This document shows positions 56,794-64,000 of a DNA stretch of 64,000 nucleotides, one piece after another. Numbering within the stretch: position 1 is the first letter of the stretch; every line of letters starts with the position of its first letter. Location: the NCBI RefSeq assembly GCF_003234185.1, contig NZ_QKSM01000001.1, positions 124,001 through 188,000 on the forward strand, given 5' to 3'. The notes beneath the pieces are model-generated. The model saw nothing but the letters and a program-made list of their open reading frames with translations. It was not told the origin of the DNA and did no database searches. The position numbers and the translations under genes were made by a program. This DNA is from Curtobacterium sp. MCSS17_008. GTDB taxonomy: Bacteria > Actinomycetota > Actinomycetes > Actinomycetales > Microbacteriaceae.

Positions 56794-58068
56794 ATGCTTG
56801 ATCAGGGCAACACGACGTTCGTGTTGGTCATGGCGGCGCTGGTGTTGTTCATGACACCCGGCCTGGCCTTCTTCTACGGCGGTCTGGTGAAGGCCAAGTC
56901 CGTCATCAGCATGATGATGATGTCCTTCGGAGCGATCGCGCTGGTGAGCGTCCTCTGGGTGCTCTACGGCTACGCGATCGCGTTCGCCAACCACGGCGAC
57001 GACACCGCGGTGACGGGCGTCGTCGGGTTCTTCAGCATCGACTGGAACCTGCTCGGCCTCGGCCAGGCGTTCGAGGAGGCCCAGGCCTCCACGATCGACG
57101 CGGCCTACCCGTCGATGGCGTTCGTCGGCTTCCAGGCCACGTTCGCGATCATCACCGTCGCCCTGATCTCCGGCGCCATCGCCGACCGCGCGAAGTTCGG
57201 CGCGTGGATGCTCTTCGCGGGCATCTGGGTCACCGTCGTGTACTTCCCGGTCGCCTCGTGGGTGTTCAACCTCACCTCGGGCTGGGCCGCGACCTGGGGC
57301 GTCATCGACTTCGCCGGTGGCACCGCGGTGCACATCAACGCCGGTGCGGCGGGTCTCGCCCTGGCGATCGTCCTCGGCAAGCGCGTCGGGTTCGCCAAGG
57401 GTGCGCACAAGCCGCACAACCCGCCCTTCGTCCTCCTCGGCGCGGCCATCCTCTGGTTCGGGTGGTTCGGGTTCAACGCGGGCTCCGAGGGTGCTGCCGA
57501 CGGCATCGCCGCGATCGCCTGGGTGAACACCCTCGCCGCCCCGGCCGCCGCGATCCTCGGCTGGCTGCTCATCGAGAAGCTCAAGGACGGCAAGGCCACC
57601 TCGGTCGGCGCCGCCTCGGGCGCGGTCAGCGGTCTCGTCGCCATCACCCCGGCGTGCGCCGCGCTCACCCCGGGCTGGGGCATCGTCCTCGGCTTCCTCG
57701 CCGGCGTGGTCTGCTGCTTCGCGATTGACTGGAAGTACCGCCTCGGCTTCGACGACTCCCTCGACGTGGTCGGCGTGCACCTGGTCGGCGGCATCTTCGG
57801 CACGCTGTTCCTCGGCTTCTTCGCCAACGACACCGGCCTGATCTACTCGGGCTCGTTCGAGCAGCTCGGCAAGCAGGCCGCCGCGGCCCTCATCGTCGGC
57901 GTCTACTCCTTCGTCCTGGCCTTCGTCATCGGCTTCGCCATCGAGAAGACCATCGGCTTCCGCGTGAAGACCGAGGACGAGGTCGCCGGCATCGACACGG
58001 CGGTCCACGGCGAGGAGGGCTACGTCCTCTACGAGCAGGCCGACGAGACCCCGGTCTCGGTCCGCTAG
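56794..58068 (+). CDS. amtB: Ammonium transporter
   Basis: Trimeric inner-membrane channel for ammonia/ammonium. 424 aa with 11 membrane helices. Visible landmarks: LVMAALVLFMTPGLAFFYGG at the start, the WVLYGYAIAFANHGDD block, the periplasmic-side DFAGGTAVHINAGAAGL with the pore His, AILWFGWFGFNAGSEG, and the second pore His in VVGVHLVGGIFGTLFLG. GAGAGG precedes the ATG. The upstream GlnR box implies induction under nitrogen limitation. No glnK or glnD follows, unlike the usual amtB-glnK-glnD operon. Confidence 0.96.
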   Translation: MLDQGNTTFVLVMAALVLFMTPGLAFFYGGLVKAKSVISMMMMSFGAIALVSVLWVLYGYAIAFANHGDDTAVTGVVGFFSIDWNLLGLGQAFEEAQASTIDAAYPSMAFVGFQATFAIITVALISGAIADRAKFGAWMLFAGIWVTVVYFPVASWVFNLTSGWAATWGVIDFAGGTAVHINAGAAGLALAIVLGKRVGFAKGAHKPHNPPFVLLGAAILWFGWFGFNAGSEGAADGIAAIAWVNTLAAPAAAILGWLLIEKLKDGKATSVGAASGAVSGLVAITPACAALTPGWGIVLGFLAGVVCCFAIDWKYRLGFDDSLDVVGVHLVGGIFGTLFLGFFANDTGLIYSGSFEQLGKQAAAALIVGVYSFVLAFVIGFAIEKTIGFRVKTEDEVAGIDTAVHGEEGYVLYEQADETPVSVR

Positions 58069-58085
58069 CACCGACTCCACCCGCA

Positions 58086-58124
58086 CGACGGGCCCCGCGC
58101 ACACAGCAGGCGCGGGGCCCGTCG
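58086..58124 (+). terminator. Hairpin terminator of amtB
   Basis: A perfect 15-bp stem CGACGGGCCCCGCGC with a 9-nt loop, 18 bp past the stop. Confidence 0.75.
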
Positions 58125-58136
58125 TCGTGTGCGCGG

Positions 58137-58448
58137 TCAGACCGTGTCGGCGCCGTCCTCGCGGTCGCCACCCGGTGCTGCCTGGTCGTCCGTCTGCGTC
58201 CCGCTGGCCGTGTCGCCGACGTCGTCGCCCCCGCCGACGAGCGCGTCGCCGCCGCGGGTGTCGTTGCCGAGGTCGGCGAGGGCCGTGCGCTCCTCGTCGC
58301 CGCGGTCCTCGAGGTCGAGCCCGGATCGGTCGTCGTCGGCCCGGGGTGCCCGGTGCGCACGCTGGTCGTCGCCGGTGGTCGCCGCCTCGTGCTGCAGTTC
58401 CTCGCCGAGTTCGGTGTTGCCGCCCCCGCCGCCGTGGTCGTTCACCAT
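58137..58448 (-). CDS. Small acidic disordered protein
   Basis: 103 aa, almost entirely Gly, Asp, Glu, Thr and Ala with few hydrophobic residues (MVNDHGGGGGNTELGEELQH at the start, SGLDLEDRGDEERTALADLG near 42). It is probably unstructured. The evidence for a gene is a strong AGGAGG site 4 nt before the ATG and its place between the amtB terminator and the aldo/keto reductase on the same strand as the latter. Function unknown; an accidental ORF in GC-rich DNA is possible. Confidence 0.5.
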   Translation of the reverse strand: MVNDHGGGGGNTELGEELQHEAATTGDDQRAHRAPRADDDRSGLDLEDRGDEERTALADLGNDTRGGDALVGGGDDVGDTASGTQTDDQAAPGGDREDGADTV

Positions 58449-58568
58449 GTCTCCTCCTGCTGCTCGTCGTCTGCTGGTGGTCGTCTGCTGGTGGTCGTCT
58501 GTCGCTCGTCGTCGCGACGCGCGGTCGCGACCCGCGTCCGGGTCGGCGTCCGTCGCCGTGTCAGCGGA

Positions 58569-59540
58569 TCACCAGGCGTAGTCCTCCGGAGCCGTGTCGT
58601 GCCCCGGGAAGATCTCGTCGAGGCGCGCCAACGCCGCCCCGTCGAGCCGGATGTCGACGGCGCGGACGGCGGACTCCCACTGCTCCATCGTGCGCGGGCC
58701 CGTGATCGGCGCGGTGACACCGGGTTGGTGCAGCAACCACGCCAGGGCGAGTTCGCCCGGGGTGTGGCCGAGCTCCTTCGCGAACGACTCGTACGCGGTG
58801 AGCTGGTCACGGTGTCCCTCGACGTACTCCGCACTCCGGCCCGAGAGCCGGCGGGAGCCGTTCTCGGTCTTCTCGATGACGCCACCGAGCAGCCCGCCCT
58901 GCAGCGGCGACCACGGGATGACGCCGAGACCGTACTCGCGGGCGGCCGGCAGGACCTCGCGCTCGACGTCGCGGACCACCAGGTTGTAGATGGACTGCTC
59001 GCTGACCAGGCCGAGCGATCCCCGGCGTGCCGCGGCCTCCTGCGCCTGGGCGATGTGCCACCCGGCGAAGTTCGACGAGCCGACGTAGAGCACCTTGCCC
59101 TGCTGCACGGCGACGTCGATCGCCTGCCAGATCTCGTCCCACGGGGTCGCCCGGTCGACGTGGTGGAACTGGTACAGGTCGACGTGGTCCGTCTGCAGGC
59201 GTCGGAGGCTGGCGTCGAGCGACTGCCGGATGTTCAACGCGCTGAGCCTGCCGCCGTTCGGCCAGTCCGTCATCTCGCCGTAGACCTTCGTCGCCAGGAC
59301 GGTCTTCTCACGCCGCCCACCGCCCGTGGCGAACCACCGGCCGATGATCTCCTCGGTGGCCCCCTTGCCCACCGAGCCGCCGTAGCCGTTGGCCGTGTCG
59401 AAGAAGTTCACTCCGAGCTCGTGCGCCCGGTCCATGATCGCGTGGGAGTCGCCCTCGCTGGTCTCCGGTCCGAAGTTCATCGTGCCGAGCACCGCTCGTG
59501 ACACCGACAGCCCTGTCCGTCCGAGGTGTGTGTAGTCCAT
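58569..59540 (-). CDS. Aldo/keto reductase
   Basis: NAD(P)H-dependent reductase of aldehydes or ketones; substrate unknown. 323 aa TIM barrel with the catalytic tetrad Asp and Tyr in FFDTANGYGG near 46-55, Lys in VLATKVYGE near 80 and His in LYQFHHVD near 122. The C-terminal NADP-binding part has LALAWLLHQPGVTAPITGPR. It resembles the AKR general-stress/YhdN-like group. The ATG at 59540 has TAGACC 6 nt upstream, a possible leaderless promoter with a weak last base. Confidence 0.9.
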   Translation of the reverse strand: MDYTHLGRTGLSVSRAVLGTMNFGPETSEGDSHAIMDRAHELGVNFFDTANGYGGSVGKGATEEIIGRWFATGGGRREKTVLATKVYGEMTDWPNGGRLSALNIRQSLDASLRRLQTDHVDLYQFHHVDRATPWDEIWQAIDVAVQQGKVLYVGSSNFAGWHIAQAQEAAARRGSLGLVSEQSIYNLVVRDVEREVLPAAREYGLGVIPWSPLQGGLLGGVIEKTENGSRRLSGRSAEYVEGHRDQLTAYESFAKELGHTPGELALAWLLHQPGVTAPITGPRTMEQWESAVRAVDIRLDGAALARLDEIFPGHDTAPEDYAW

Positions 59541-59637
59541 GCGTCTGGTCTACGCGCCCCGCGCTGCGTGCACCAGACCCTGCGGGTGCCGGACACGATC
59601 GGCGGGTAGAAGGGACGGACCGACGAGAGGAGACGCG

Positions 59638-60030
59638 ATGCCGGCCAAGGACGAGATCCCGAGCACCCTGCAGCGGTCGCCGGAGCACGCCCAGGAGATC
59701 TTCGAGAAGACCCTGGACTCGGCGAACGAGACGTACGGCCCCGGGGAGCGGGCACACCGGACGGCCTACGCGGCCGTGAAGCACGAGTACGAGAAGGTCG
59801 GCGACCACTGGGAGGAGAAGGAGTCCTCCGGCCCGTCCGACGAGGGCGCCGCCGGCAGCCGCGGCGACGGCGAGACGCAGGGCGGCGTCGACGCGAACGC
59901 GTCGAAGGCGCACCTGATGGAGGTGGCGAAACGACTCGACATCAGCGGGCGCTCGAAGATGGACAAGGACGAGCTCGTCCGCGCGATCCAGCACGCCAAC
60001 GACCGGGCGACGGCGGCAGCGCGGAAGTGA
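59638..60030 (+). CDS. ChaB family protein with a C-terminal Rho N-domain-like helix pair
   Basis: 130 aa: an N-terminal ChaB domain (MPAKDEIPSTLQRSPEHAQE, then AYAAVKHEYEKVGDHWEEK at ~44-62), a Gly/Ser/Asp linker, and a C-terminal SAP/Rho-N-like motif (LMEVAKRLDISGRSKMDKDE at ~92-111). ChaB was named from an E. coli cation-transport locus but has no settled role; this fused form is frequent in soil and plant-associated bacteria as a stress-linked protein. GAGGAG lies 6 nt before the ATG. It is followed 57 bp later by the KAS III gene on the same strand. Confidence 0.88.
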   Translation: MPAKDEIPSTLQRSPEHAQEIFEKTLDSANETYGPGERAHRTAYAAVKHEYEKVGDHWEEKESSGPSDEGAAGSRGDGETQGGVDANASKAHLMEVAKRLDISGRSKMDKDELVRAIQHANDRATAAARK

Positions 60031-60087
60031 GGGCGTGGCCGCGGCTCATGCCCTGTCCGGCATGGGCCGCGGTGACGGGGGAGTAGC

Positions 60088-61065
60088 GTGCCGCTGGTGA
60101 ACACCCCAGCACTCCGTGGCAGCCGGATCCTCGGGTTCGGCCACCACCAGCCCTCCCGAGTCCTGACGAACGACGAACTGTCGACGATGGTCGACACGAA
60201 CGATGAGTGGATCACCACCCGCACCGGCATCAAGACCCGCCGGATCGCGGGGCCGGACGACGGCGTCGTGTCGATGGCGATCGAGGCCGGCCGCAACGCG
60301 ATCGCCGACGCCGGTCTCGAAGCGTCGGACATCGGCCTGGTCATCGTCGCCTCGACGACGCACCGCGAGCGGTCGCCCTACACCGCCGGTCGGGTCGCCG
60401 CGGCACTCGGCATGACGAACGGCCCGGCGCCGATCGACATCAACACCGCGTGCAGCGGCTTCGAGTACGCGATGGCACTCGCCGACCAGTCGATCCGGGT
60501 CGGCGCCTCGGACACCGCGCTCGTGATCGGTTCGGAGACGCTGACGAGCATCGCCGACTGGACGGACCGTTCGACCTGCGTGCTCGTCGGTGACGGCGCA
60601 GGAGCGGCCGTGCTCGGCGTCTCGGAGGCCCCGGAGATCGGTCCGGTGTCGTGGGGGAGCGTGCCGCACCTCAACGAGGCCGTCCTCGTCACACGGGACC
60701 CGGAGTACTTCACGCAGCAGGGGCGATCGATCTACCGGTGGGCGATCACCGAGGCCGAGGGTCACGCGCGTGCCGTCGTCGAGGCCGCCGGGCTCACGCT
60801 GGACGACATCGAGGTGTTCGCCTTCCACCAGGCGAACCTGCGGATCATCGAGCCGTTGGCCGAGGCGCTCGGTGGCGCGGACAAGTACGTCGTGCGCGAC
60901 GTCGTCGAGTCGGGGAACACCTCGGCCGCGAGCGTGCCGCTCGGACTGTCGAAGGCGTGGCACCGGGGCGAGCTGCCGGAGGACGCGCTCACCCTGCTCT
61001 TCGGGTTCGGCGGCGGGTTCGCGCACGCCGGGCAGGTGGTGCGGACACCGAAGCGTCGCGCCTGA
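60088..61065 (+). CDS. fabH: Beta-ketoacyl-ACP synthase III (stand-alone FabH-type)
   Basis: Claisen-condensing enzyme that joins an acyl-CoA with malonyl-ACP. 325 aa with the full catalytic triad Cys122 (NTACSGF), His247 (AFHQANLRI) and Asn277 (ESGNTSAAS), and the DGAGAAVLG block. No fabD, acpP or fabF adjoins it, so it may be an extra copy for a special starter unit rather than the housekeeping enzyme. The GTG at 60088 has GGGGGAG 4 nt upstream; a GTG at 60097 is an alternative. Confidence 0.9.
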   Translation: MPLVNTPALRGSRILGFGHHQPSRVLTNDELSTMVDTNDEWITTRTGIKTRRIAGPDDGVVSMAIEAGRNAIADAGLEASDIGLVIVASTTHRERSPYTAGRVAAALGMTNGPAPIDINTACSGFEYAMALADQSIRVGASDTALVIGSETLTSIADWTDRSTCVLVGDGAGAAVLGVSEAPEIGPVSWGSVPHLNEAVLVTRDPEYFTQQGRSIYRWAITEAEGHARAVVEAAGLTLDDIEVFAFHQANLRIIEPLAEALGGADKYVVRDVVESGNTSAASVPLGLSKAWHRGELPEDALTLLFGFGGGFAHAGQVVRTPKRRA

Positions 61066-61080
61066 CGTGGTGGACCACTG

Positions 61081-61126
61081 ACGGACGGGAGGCACGGTGC
61101 CGGCTGGCACCGTGCCTCCCGTCCGT
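61081..61126. repeat. Dispersed GGAGGCnCG inverted repeat, copy 7
   Basis: Perfect 21-bp arms starting ACGGACGGGAGGCACGGTGC with loop GGCT, 15 bp past the KAS III stop and facing the next, convergent gene. Confidence 0.85.
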
Positions 61127-61167
61127 GGGCGACGACAGCCGGTCGCGCCCACGCAGGGCAGGGTCCG

Positions 61168-62070
61168 TCAGCCGCGGTCCTCGCGGCGCGGTGTGTCGGC
61201 CCACAGGTCCTCGTCGCCGCGGGTCCCCCGCCGCCAGGGCAGCGCACGGCGCTCCTGCGACGCCGTGTCCGCCTTCGCGGTCCGGCCGCGGTCCTTCGTC
61301 GGCTTCGCCTCGAGCACGACCGTGAAGTGACGCGGCGGCAGGCCGAACCCTTCGCGGGACGCCTGGACGACCTTCCTGCCGAGCGCGTGGTTGCCGAGTC
61401 CTCCGACCGCGGCGCCGATGCCGAACGGCAGCGCACGGCCGAGCACGGAGGCCCCCTGGCGCGCGGCGAACCGCTTGATGAACTGATCGCGCACCTTGCC
61501 GCCGATCCCGCTCACGACCTGCTTCGGCAGCGACGACGTGACCATCTCGCCCCAGAACGCCGAGCGTCCCGGTCCGCCTGCGGCCTGTCCGGCGAGCTGC
61601 TTGACGAGTTGGGTGCCGGGGGCGCCGAGGATGAGGGCCATCACCAGCGTGCGGGAGCGCTCCGGGTCCTCGAGGGCGATGCCGTGGACCTCGGTCACCG
61701 ACTGCGCGAACAGGGCCGTCGCCTCGAGGAACCCGACGGTCTCGGCGCCGCTCAGGCCGAGCGCCGCCACCATGCCGACGCCCGGGACCACGGCACTCGC
61801 CCCGACCGCCGCCCCACCGGTGGTGACGGCTGCGAGGTACTGCCGCTCGAGGATCTGGATGATCTCGGCCGGGCTCGCGTCCGGGTGGCGGCGGCGCACG
61901 GCGTTCACGTGGGCGACGACCACGGGCCGCTGCACGGCGATGACACGGTCGAGGATCTTCGTCCACCCGCCGGGCCCGTCGGTCGTGAGGGTCTGGTCGT
62001 CGCGGGTGTCGGGCTGGACCGGGGCGCTCGGCATCGGCACGATCGCCCCGTCGTTGTGCTGTCGGGCCAT
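61168..62070 (-). CDS. Membrane-associated protein, possibly EcsC-like
   Basis: 300 aa. The disordered N-terminus (~1-35) is followed by a helical region with VVVAHVNAVRRRHPDASPAE, then hydrophobic Gly/Ala-rich helices (TTGGAAVGASAVVPGVGMVA near 82-101 and a second near 210-225, LPFGIGAAVGGLGNHALG). The C-terminal ~60 residues are very basic. The pattern is reminiscent of the EcsC family, but I am not certain. The ATG at 62070 has TACGGT 7 nt upstream, a likely leaderless promoter. It has no functional link to the flagellar genes upstream on the same strand. Confidence 0.7.
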   Translation of the reverse strand: MARQHNDGAIVPMPSAPVQPDTRDDQTLTTDGPGGWTKILDRVIAVQRPVVVAHVNAVRRRHPDASPAEIIQILERQYLAAVTTGGAAVGASAVVPGVGMVAALGLSGAETVGFLEATALFAQSVTEVHGIALEDPERSRTLVMALILGAPGTQLVKQLAGQAAGGPGRSAFWGEMVTSSLPKQVVSGIGGKVRDQFIKRFAARQGASVLGRALPFGIGAAVGGLGNHALGRKVVQASREGFGLPPRHFTVVLEAKPTKDRGRTAKADTASQERRALPWRRGTRGDEDLWADTPRREDRG

Positions 62071-62077
62071 ACCGGTG

Positions 62078-62083
62078 ACCGTA
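62078..62083 (-). promoter_or_regulatory. -10 hexamer, likely leaderless promoter of the EcsC-like gene
   Basis: TACGGT on the minus strand, 7 nt before the ATG at 62070. Confidence 0.45.
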
Positions 62084-62138
62084 CGCCAGCGTGGTGGGAG
62101 CTCTCGCCGGGTGTGGACGCTGCGCGCGCCCTGGTCGG

Positions 62139-62507
62139 CTAGCGCCGCGCGAGCTCCGCGCGGAGCGGGAGGTCCTGGTCCTCGAGGATGAACTGGGCAC
62201 CGACGGCGGTGCGGGCGTGCACGACGACGGGCGCGAGCAGGTTCACGGTCGTGCCGGTATCGCCCGGGTTCGCGACGACGAGCAGCATCGCCTCCGCGGG
62301 GTCGGTGAGTCCGATCGTCGCCGCCTGCTCGTCGGTGAGCTCCGGCGCGTAGTCGGGCAGGTGCACGGCCGCGTCGAGCAGGTACAGCCGGGCGTCGCCA
62401 CCGCTGAGCGCGAAGAGCCCGTCGGCGCCGTCGACGGGGGCGAGCGTGAACACGGGCGCCGGGGAGAGTCCGAACGGCGGCACGGGGAAGGTCAGGTCGA
62501 TGCTCAT
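62139..62507 (-). CDS. fliW: Flagellar assembly factor FliW
   Basis: In other bacteria FliW binds flagellin and, when free, inhibits the translational repressor CsrA, thereby tuning flagellin synthesis. 122 aa, slightly short for the family, with the typical LAPVDGADGLFALSGGDARL near 22, DYAPELTDEQAATIGL near 53 and VNLLAPVVVHARTAVGAQ near 88. The ATG overlaps the flgL stop by 4 nt (ATGA). No csrA gene adjoins it within the window, although fliW and csrA are usually neighbours. Confidence 0.9.
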   Translation of the reverse strand: MSIDLTFPVPPFGLSPAPVFTLAPVDGADGLFALSGGDARLYLLDAAVHLPDYAPELTDEQAATIGLTDPAEAMLLVVANPGDTGTTVNLLAPVVVHARTAVGAQFILEDQDLPLRAELARR

Positions 62508-63385
62508 CGGAGGTAGTCCATCAGGGTCGGCTGCAGGACCTTCGCGGTGACGGCGAGGGCTGCCTGGTACGTGGTCTGCTGCACCTGCAGGTCGAGGACG
62601 GCGCCGGCGAGGTCGAGGTCCTCGATGCCCGCGCGGCGGTTCTCGAGCGCGACGCCGGCGCTCGTCAGGGCGTCCTGGGCGGTGAGGGCCTCGGCGTGAC
62701 GCACACCGACGTCCGCCTGCGCGGAGCGGACCGCGTTGATCGCGGCGTCGACGTCGTTCAGCTTCGGGTTCACGTTCACGCCGTTCTGCAGGTCCGCGAC
62801 GATGTCGTCGATCACGGCGAAGGCCGAGGCCGCGCCGGTGCCGAAGACCGCCGCGCCGGAGGTGTCGACGCGCAGGACCTGGCCGTCGCCGACGCGTCGG
62901 GAGACCGCGGTGGTGGCGGTCACGAACCCGGTGCCCGGCACGTAGGCCACGGCATCGGTGGCGGACCCGGCGAACACCGAGCGCGTGCCGTACTTCGCGT
63001 TGGCCGCCGCTTCGAGGTCCGCCTTGAGCGCGCGGAACTGCGTGATGAACGCGTCGCGGTCGGTGTCGCCCATCGTGCCCGAGTTGGCCGCCTGCACCGT
63101 GAGGTCGCGCACCTTGCCGAGCACCGAGTACGCGCTCGAGAGCGTGCTGTCGGTCGTCGCGAGCCACCCCACCGCATCGTTCGCGTTGCGCGTGTACTGC
63201 GCCGTTGCGGCCTGCTCCTTCCGGACCTGCATGGACGAGCCGGTCCCGACCGGGTCGTCGGACGGCTTCGCGATCGCCTGCAGCGTCGTGGCGCGCTGCG
63301 TGGCCTCGGCGACGCGAGCGGCGTTCGCCTGCAGCCGCTCCGTCGCCGACGCGATCGACATCTGGGTGGTCACACGGGTGATCAC
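62504..63385 (-). CDS. flgL: Flagellar hook-filament junction protein FlgL (HAP3)
   Basis: Structural junction between hook and filament. 293 aa; flagellin-like N-terminus (MITRVTTQMSIASATERLQA) with DPVGTGSSMQVRKEQAAT near 44, and a C-terminal helix with AGIEDLDLAGAVLDLQVQQT near 254. Middle D2-like domain with AKYGTRSVFAGSATDAVAYV. The GTG at 63385 lies 2 nt after the flgK stop and has GGGAGGGG just upstream. Part of a flgK-flgL-fliW operon. Confidence 0.94.
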   Translation of the reverse strand: MITRVTTQMSIASATERLQANAARVAEATQRATTLQAIAKPSDDPVGTGSSMQVRKEQAATAQYTRNANDAVGWLATTDSTLSSAYSVLGKVRDLTVQAANSGTMGDTDRDAFITQFRALKADLEAAANAKYGTRSVFAGSATDAVAYVPGTGFVTATTAVSRRVGDGQVLRVDTSGAAVFGTGAASAFAVIDDIVADLQNGVNVNPKLNDVDAAINAVRSAQADVGVRHAEALTAQDALTSAGVALENRRAGIEDLDLAGAVLDLQVQQTTYQAALAVTAKVLQPTLMDYLR

Positions 63386-63387
63386 GG

Positions 63388-64000
63388 TCAGCCCCTCCCG
63401 ACGAGTCCGACGCGGTTGATGAGCGTGTCGAGCATCTCGTCGACCGCGGTGAGGACGCGCGCCGCGCCCTGGTAGGCGTGCTGGTAGCTCAGCAGGTTGA
63501 CGTTCTCCTCGTCGAGGTCGACGCCCGCGCCGGACTGCTGCTGCGTCCGTGCGCTGGTGAGCGCCAGGCCGGTGAGCGTCGACTCGGATGCGGCCGTCCG
63601 GGAGGCACTGCCCACCCCGCCGACGAACGTCGCCCAGGCGCTGTCCGCACCCCCGGCGACCGTGCCGAGTCGCGAGAGCGCGTCGGCGAACGAGTCGTCG
63701 AGCTGGCCCGTCGCGTTCCGCGTCGCGAGACCGCTGCCGTCGGTCGGGACGACCGACAGCGCCTGCGCGGCCCCGGCGCCGGCTCCGACCGCGAAGAACG
63801 GCGCGCCGGTCGTCCCCGAGGCCGTCGTGCCCTTCGCGTGCTCGGCGTTCACGGTCGCGGCGAGCCGGGTCGCGACCCGGTCGTACGCGGCCGATGCCTC
63901 GGCGAGGGGACCACCGGTACCTCCGGACGCCGGGGCGAGGAGCGACAGTGCACCGCCGATGGACCCGCCGTCGAGCGTCACCGTCGACTCGCTGCCGGAC
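63388..64000 (-). CDS. flgK: Flagellar hook-associated protein FlgK (HAP1), C-terminal part, runs off the right edge
   Basis: About 204 C-terminal residues are visible and the frame is open to the right edge. Recognisable are GGSIGGALSLLAPASG, the central HAP1 domain, and the diagnostic C-terminus SGAGVDLDEENVNLLSYQHA followed by YQGAARVLTAVDEMLDTLIN. HAP1 forms the first hook-filament junction zone. An in-frame GTG at 63981 is internal and not a real start. It is followed 2 nt later by flgL. Confidence 0.93.
   Translation of the reverse strand, partial: SGSESTVTLDGGSIGGALSLLAPASGGTGGPLAEASAAYDRVATRLAATVNAEHAKGTTASGTTGAPFFAVGAGAGAAQALSVVPTDGSGLATRNATGQLDDSFADALSRLGTVAGGADSAWATFVGGVGSASRTAASESTLTGLALTSARTQQQSGAGVDLDEENVNLLSYQHAYQGAARVLTAVDEMLDTLINRVGLVGRG

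Overview
The window is a GC-rich actinobacterial chromosome segment. It carries a set of small families typical of the order Micrococcales: SepH, DUF3000, DUF3093, DUF3159, DUF3710, DUF4191, DUF4193 and DUF7455. It also has two glutamine synthetases with GlnE, polyphosphate glucokinase, and flagellar genes at the right edge. Gene content and order fit the family Microbacteriaceae, and I think Curtobacterium or a close relative is most likely. That placement comes from recalled family traits, not a database search.

Layout, left to right. 1-6.1 kb: ppgK (partial), map, a 59-aa protein, glnA2 and glnE. 6.1-11.3 kb: a 0.5-kb leader and an exopolysaccharide operon (processive GT2 synthase, membrane-anchored GH26 hydrolase, UDP-glucose dehydrogenase). 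11.4-15.5 kb: glnA1, an RDD protein, DUF4191 and an unknown membrane protein. 15.6-20.2 kb: sucB, lpd, pepA. 20.3-26.5 kb: PAC2 protein, MFS carrier, primary sigma factor, the murT-gatD pair, DUF7455. 26.6-34 kb: parE, an AT-richer foreign-looking gene, parC, a phosphodiesterase. 34-41.4 kb: sepH, DUF4193, DUF3093, dut-DUF3710-DUF3159, acnA. 41.5-50.2 kb: dxs, fadB-like, fadA, RNase D, DUF3000, a hydrolase. 50.3-54 kb: a five-gene operon with a WXG100-like protein followed by immunity-like proteins. 54-58.1 kb: sufE, a sulfurtransferase, zapE, amtB. 58.1-62.1 kb: an acidic small protein, an aldo/keto reductase, ChaB, a stand-alone KAS III and a membrane protein. 62.1-64 kb: fliW, flgL, flgK (partial).

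Nitrogen metabolism is the main thread. glnA1 and amtB each have a two-repeat GlnR box in front, with the same 10-bp distance to a -10 hexamer, and GlnE is present to adenylylate GlnA1. The most striking anomaly is the MurT-GatD pair. GatD has Gly where the nucleophilic Cys should be and Gln where the catalytic His should be, and MurT has no cysteine and so no zinc ribbon. Microbacteriaceae generally use the alpha-carboxyl of D-Glu as a cross-link site (group B peptidoglycan), so this pair may have been repurposed to attach something other than ammonia.

Other recurring signals are about a dozen -10 hexamers sitting 6-7 nt before start codons (leaderless transcription), and a dispersed inverted-repeat family (core GGAGGCnCG) at gene ends. 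Lone half-arms of that repeat supply the ribosome binding site of two genes.
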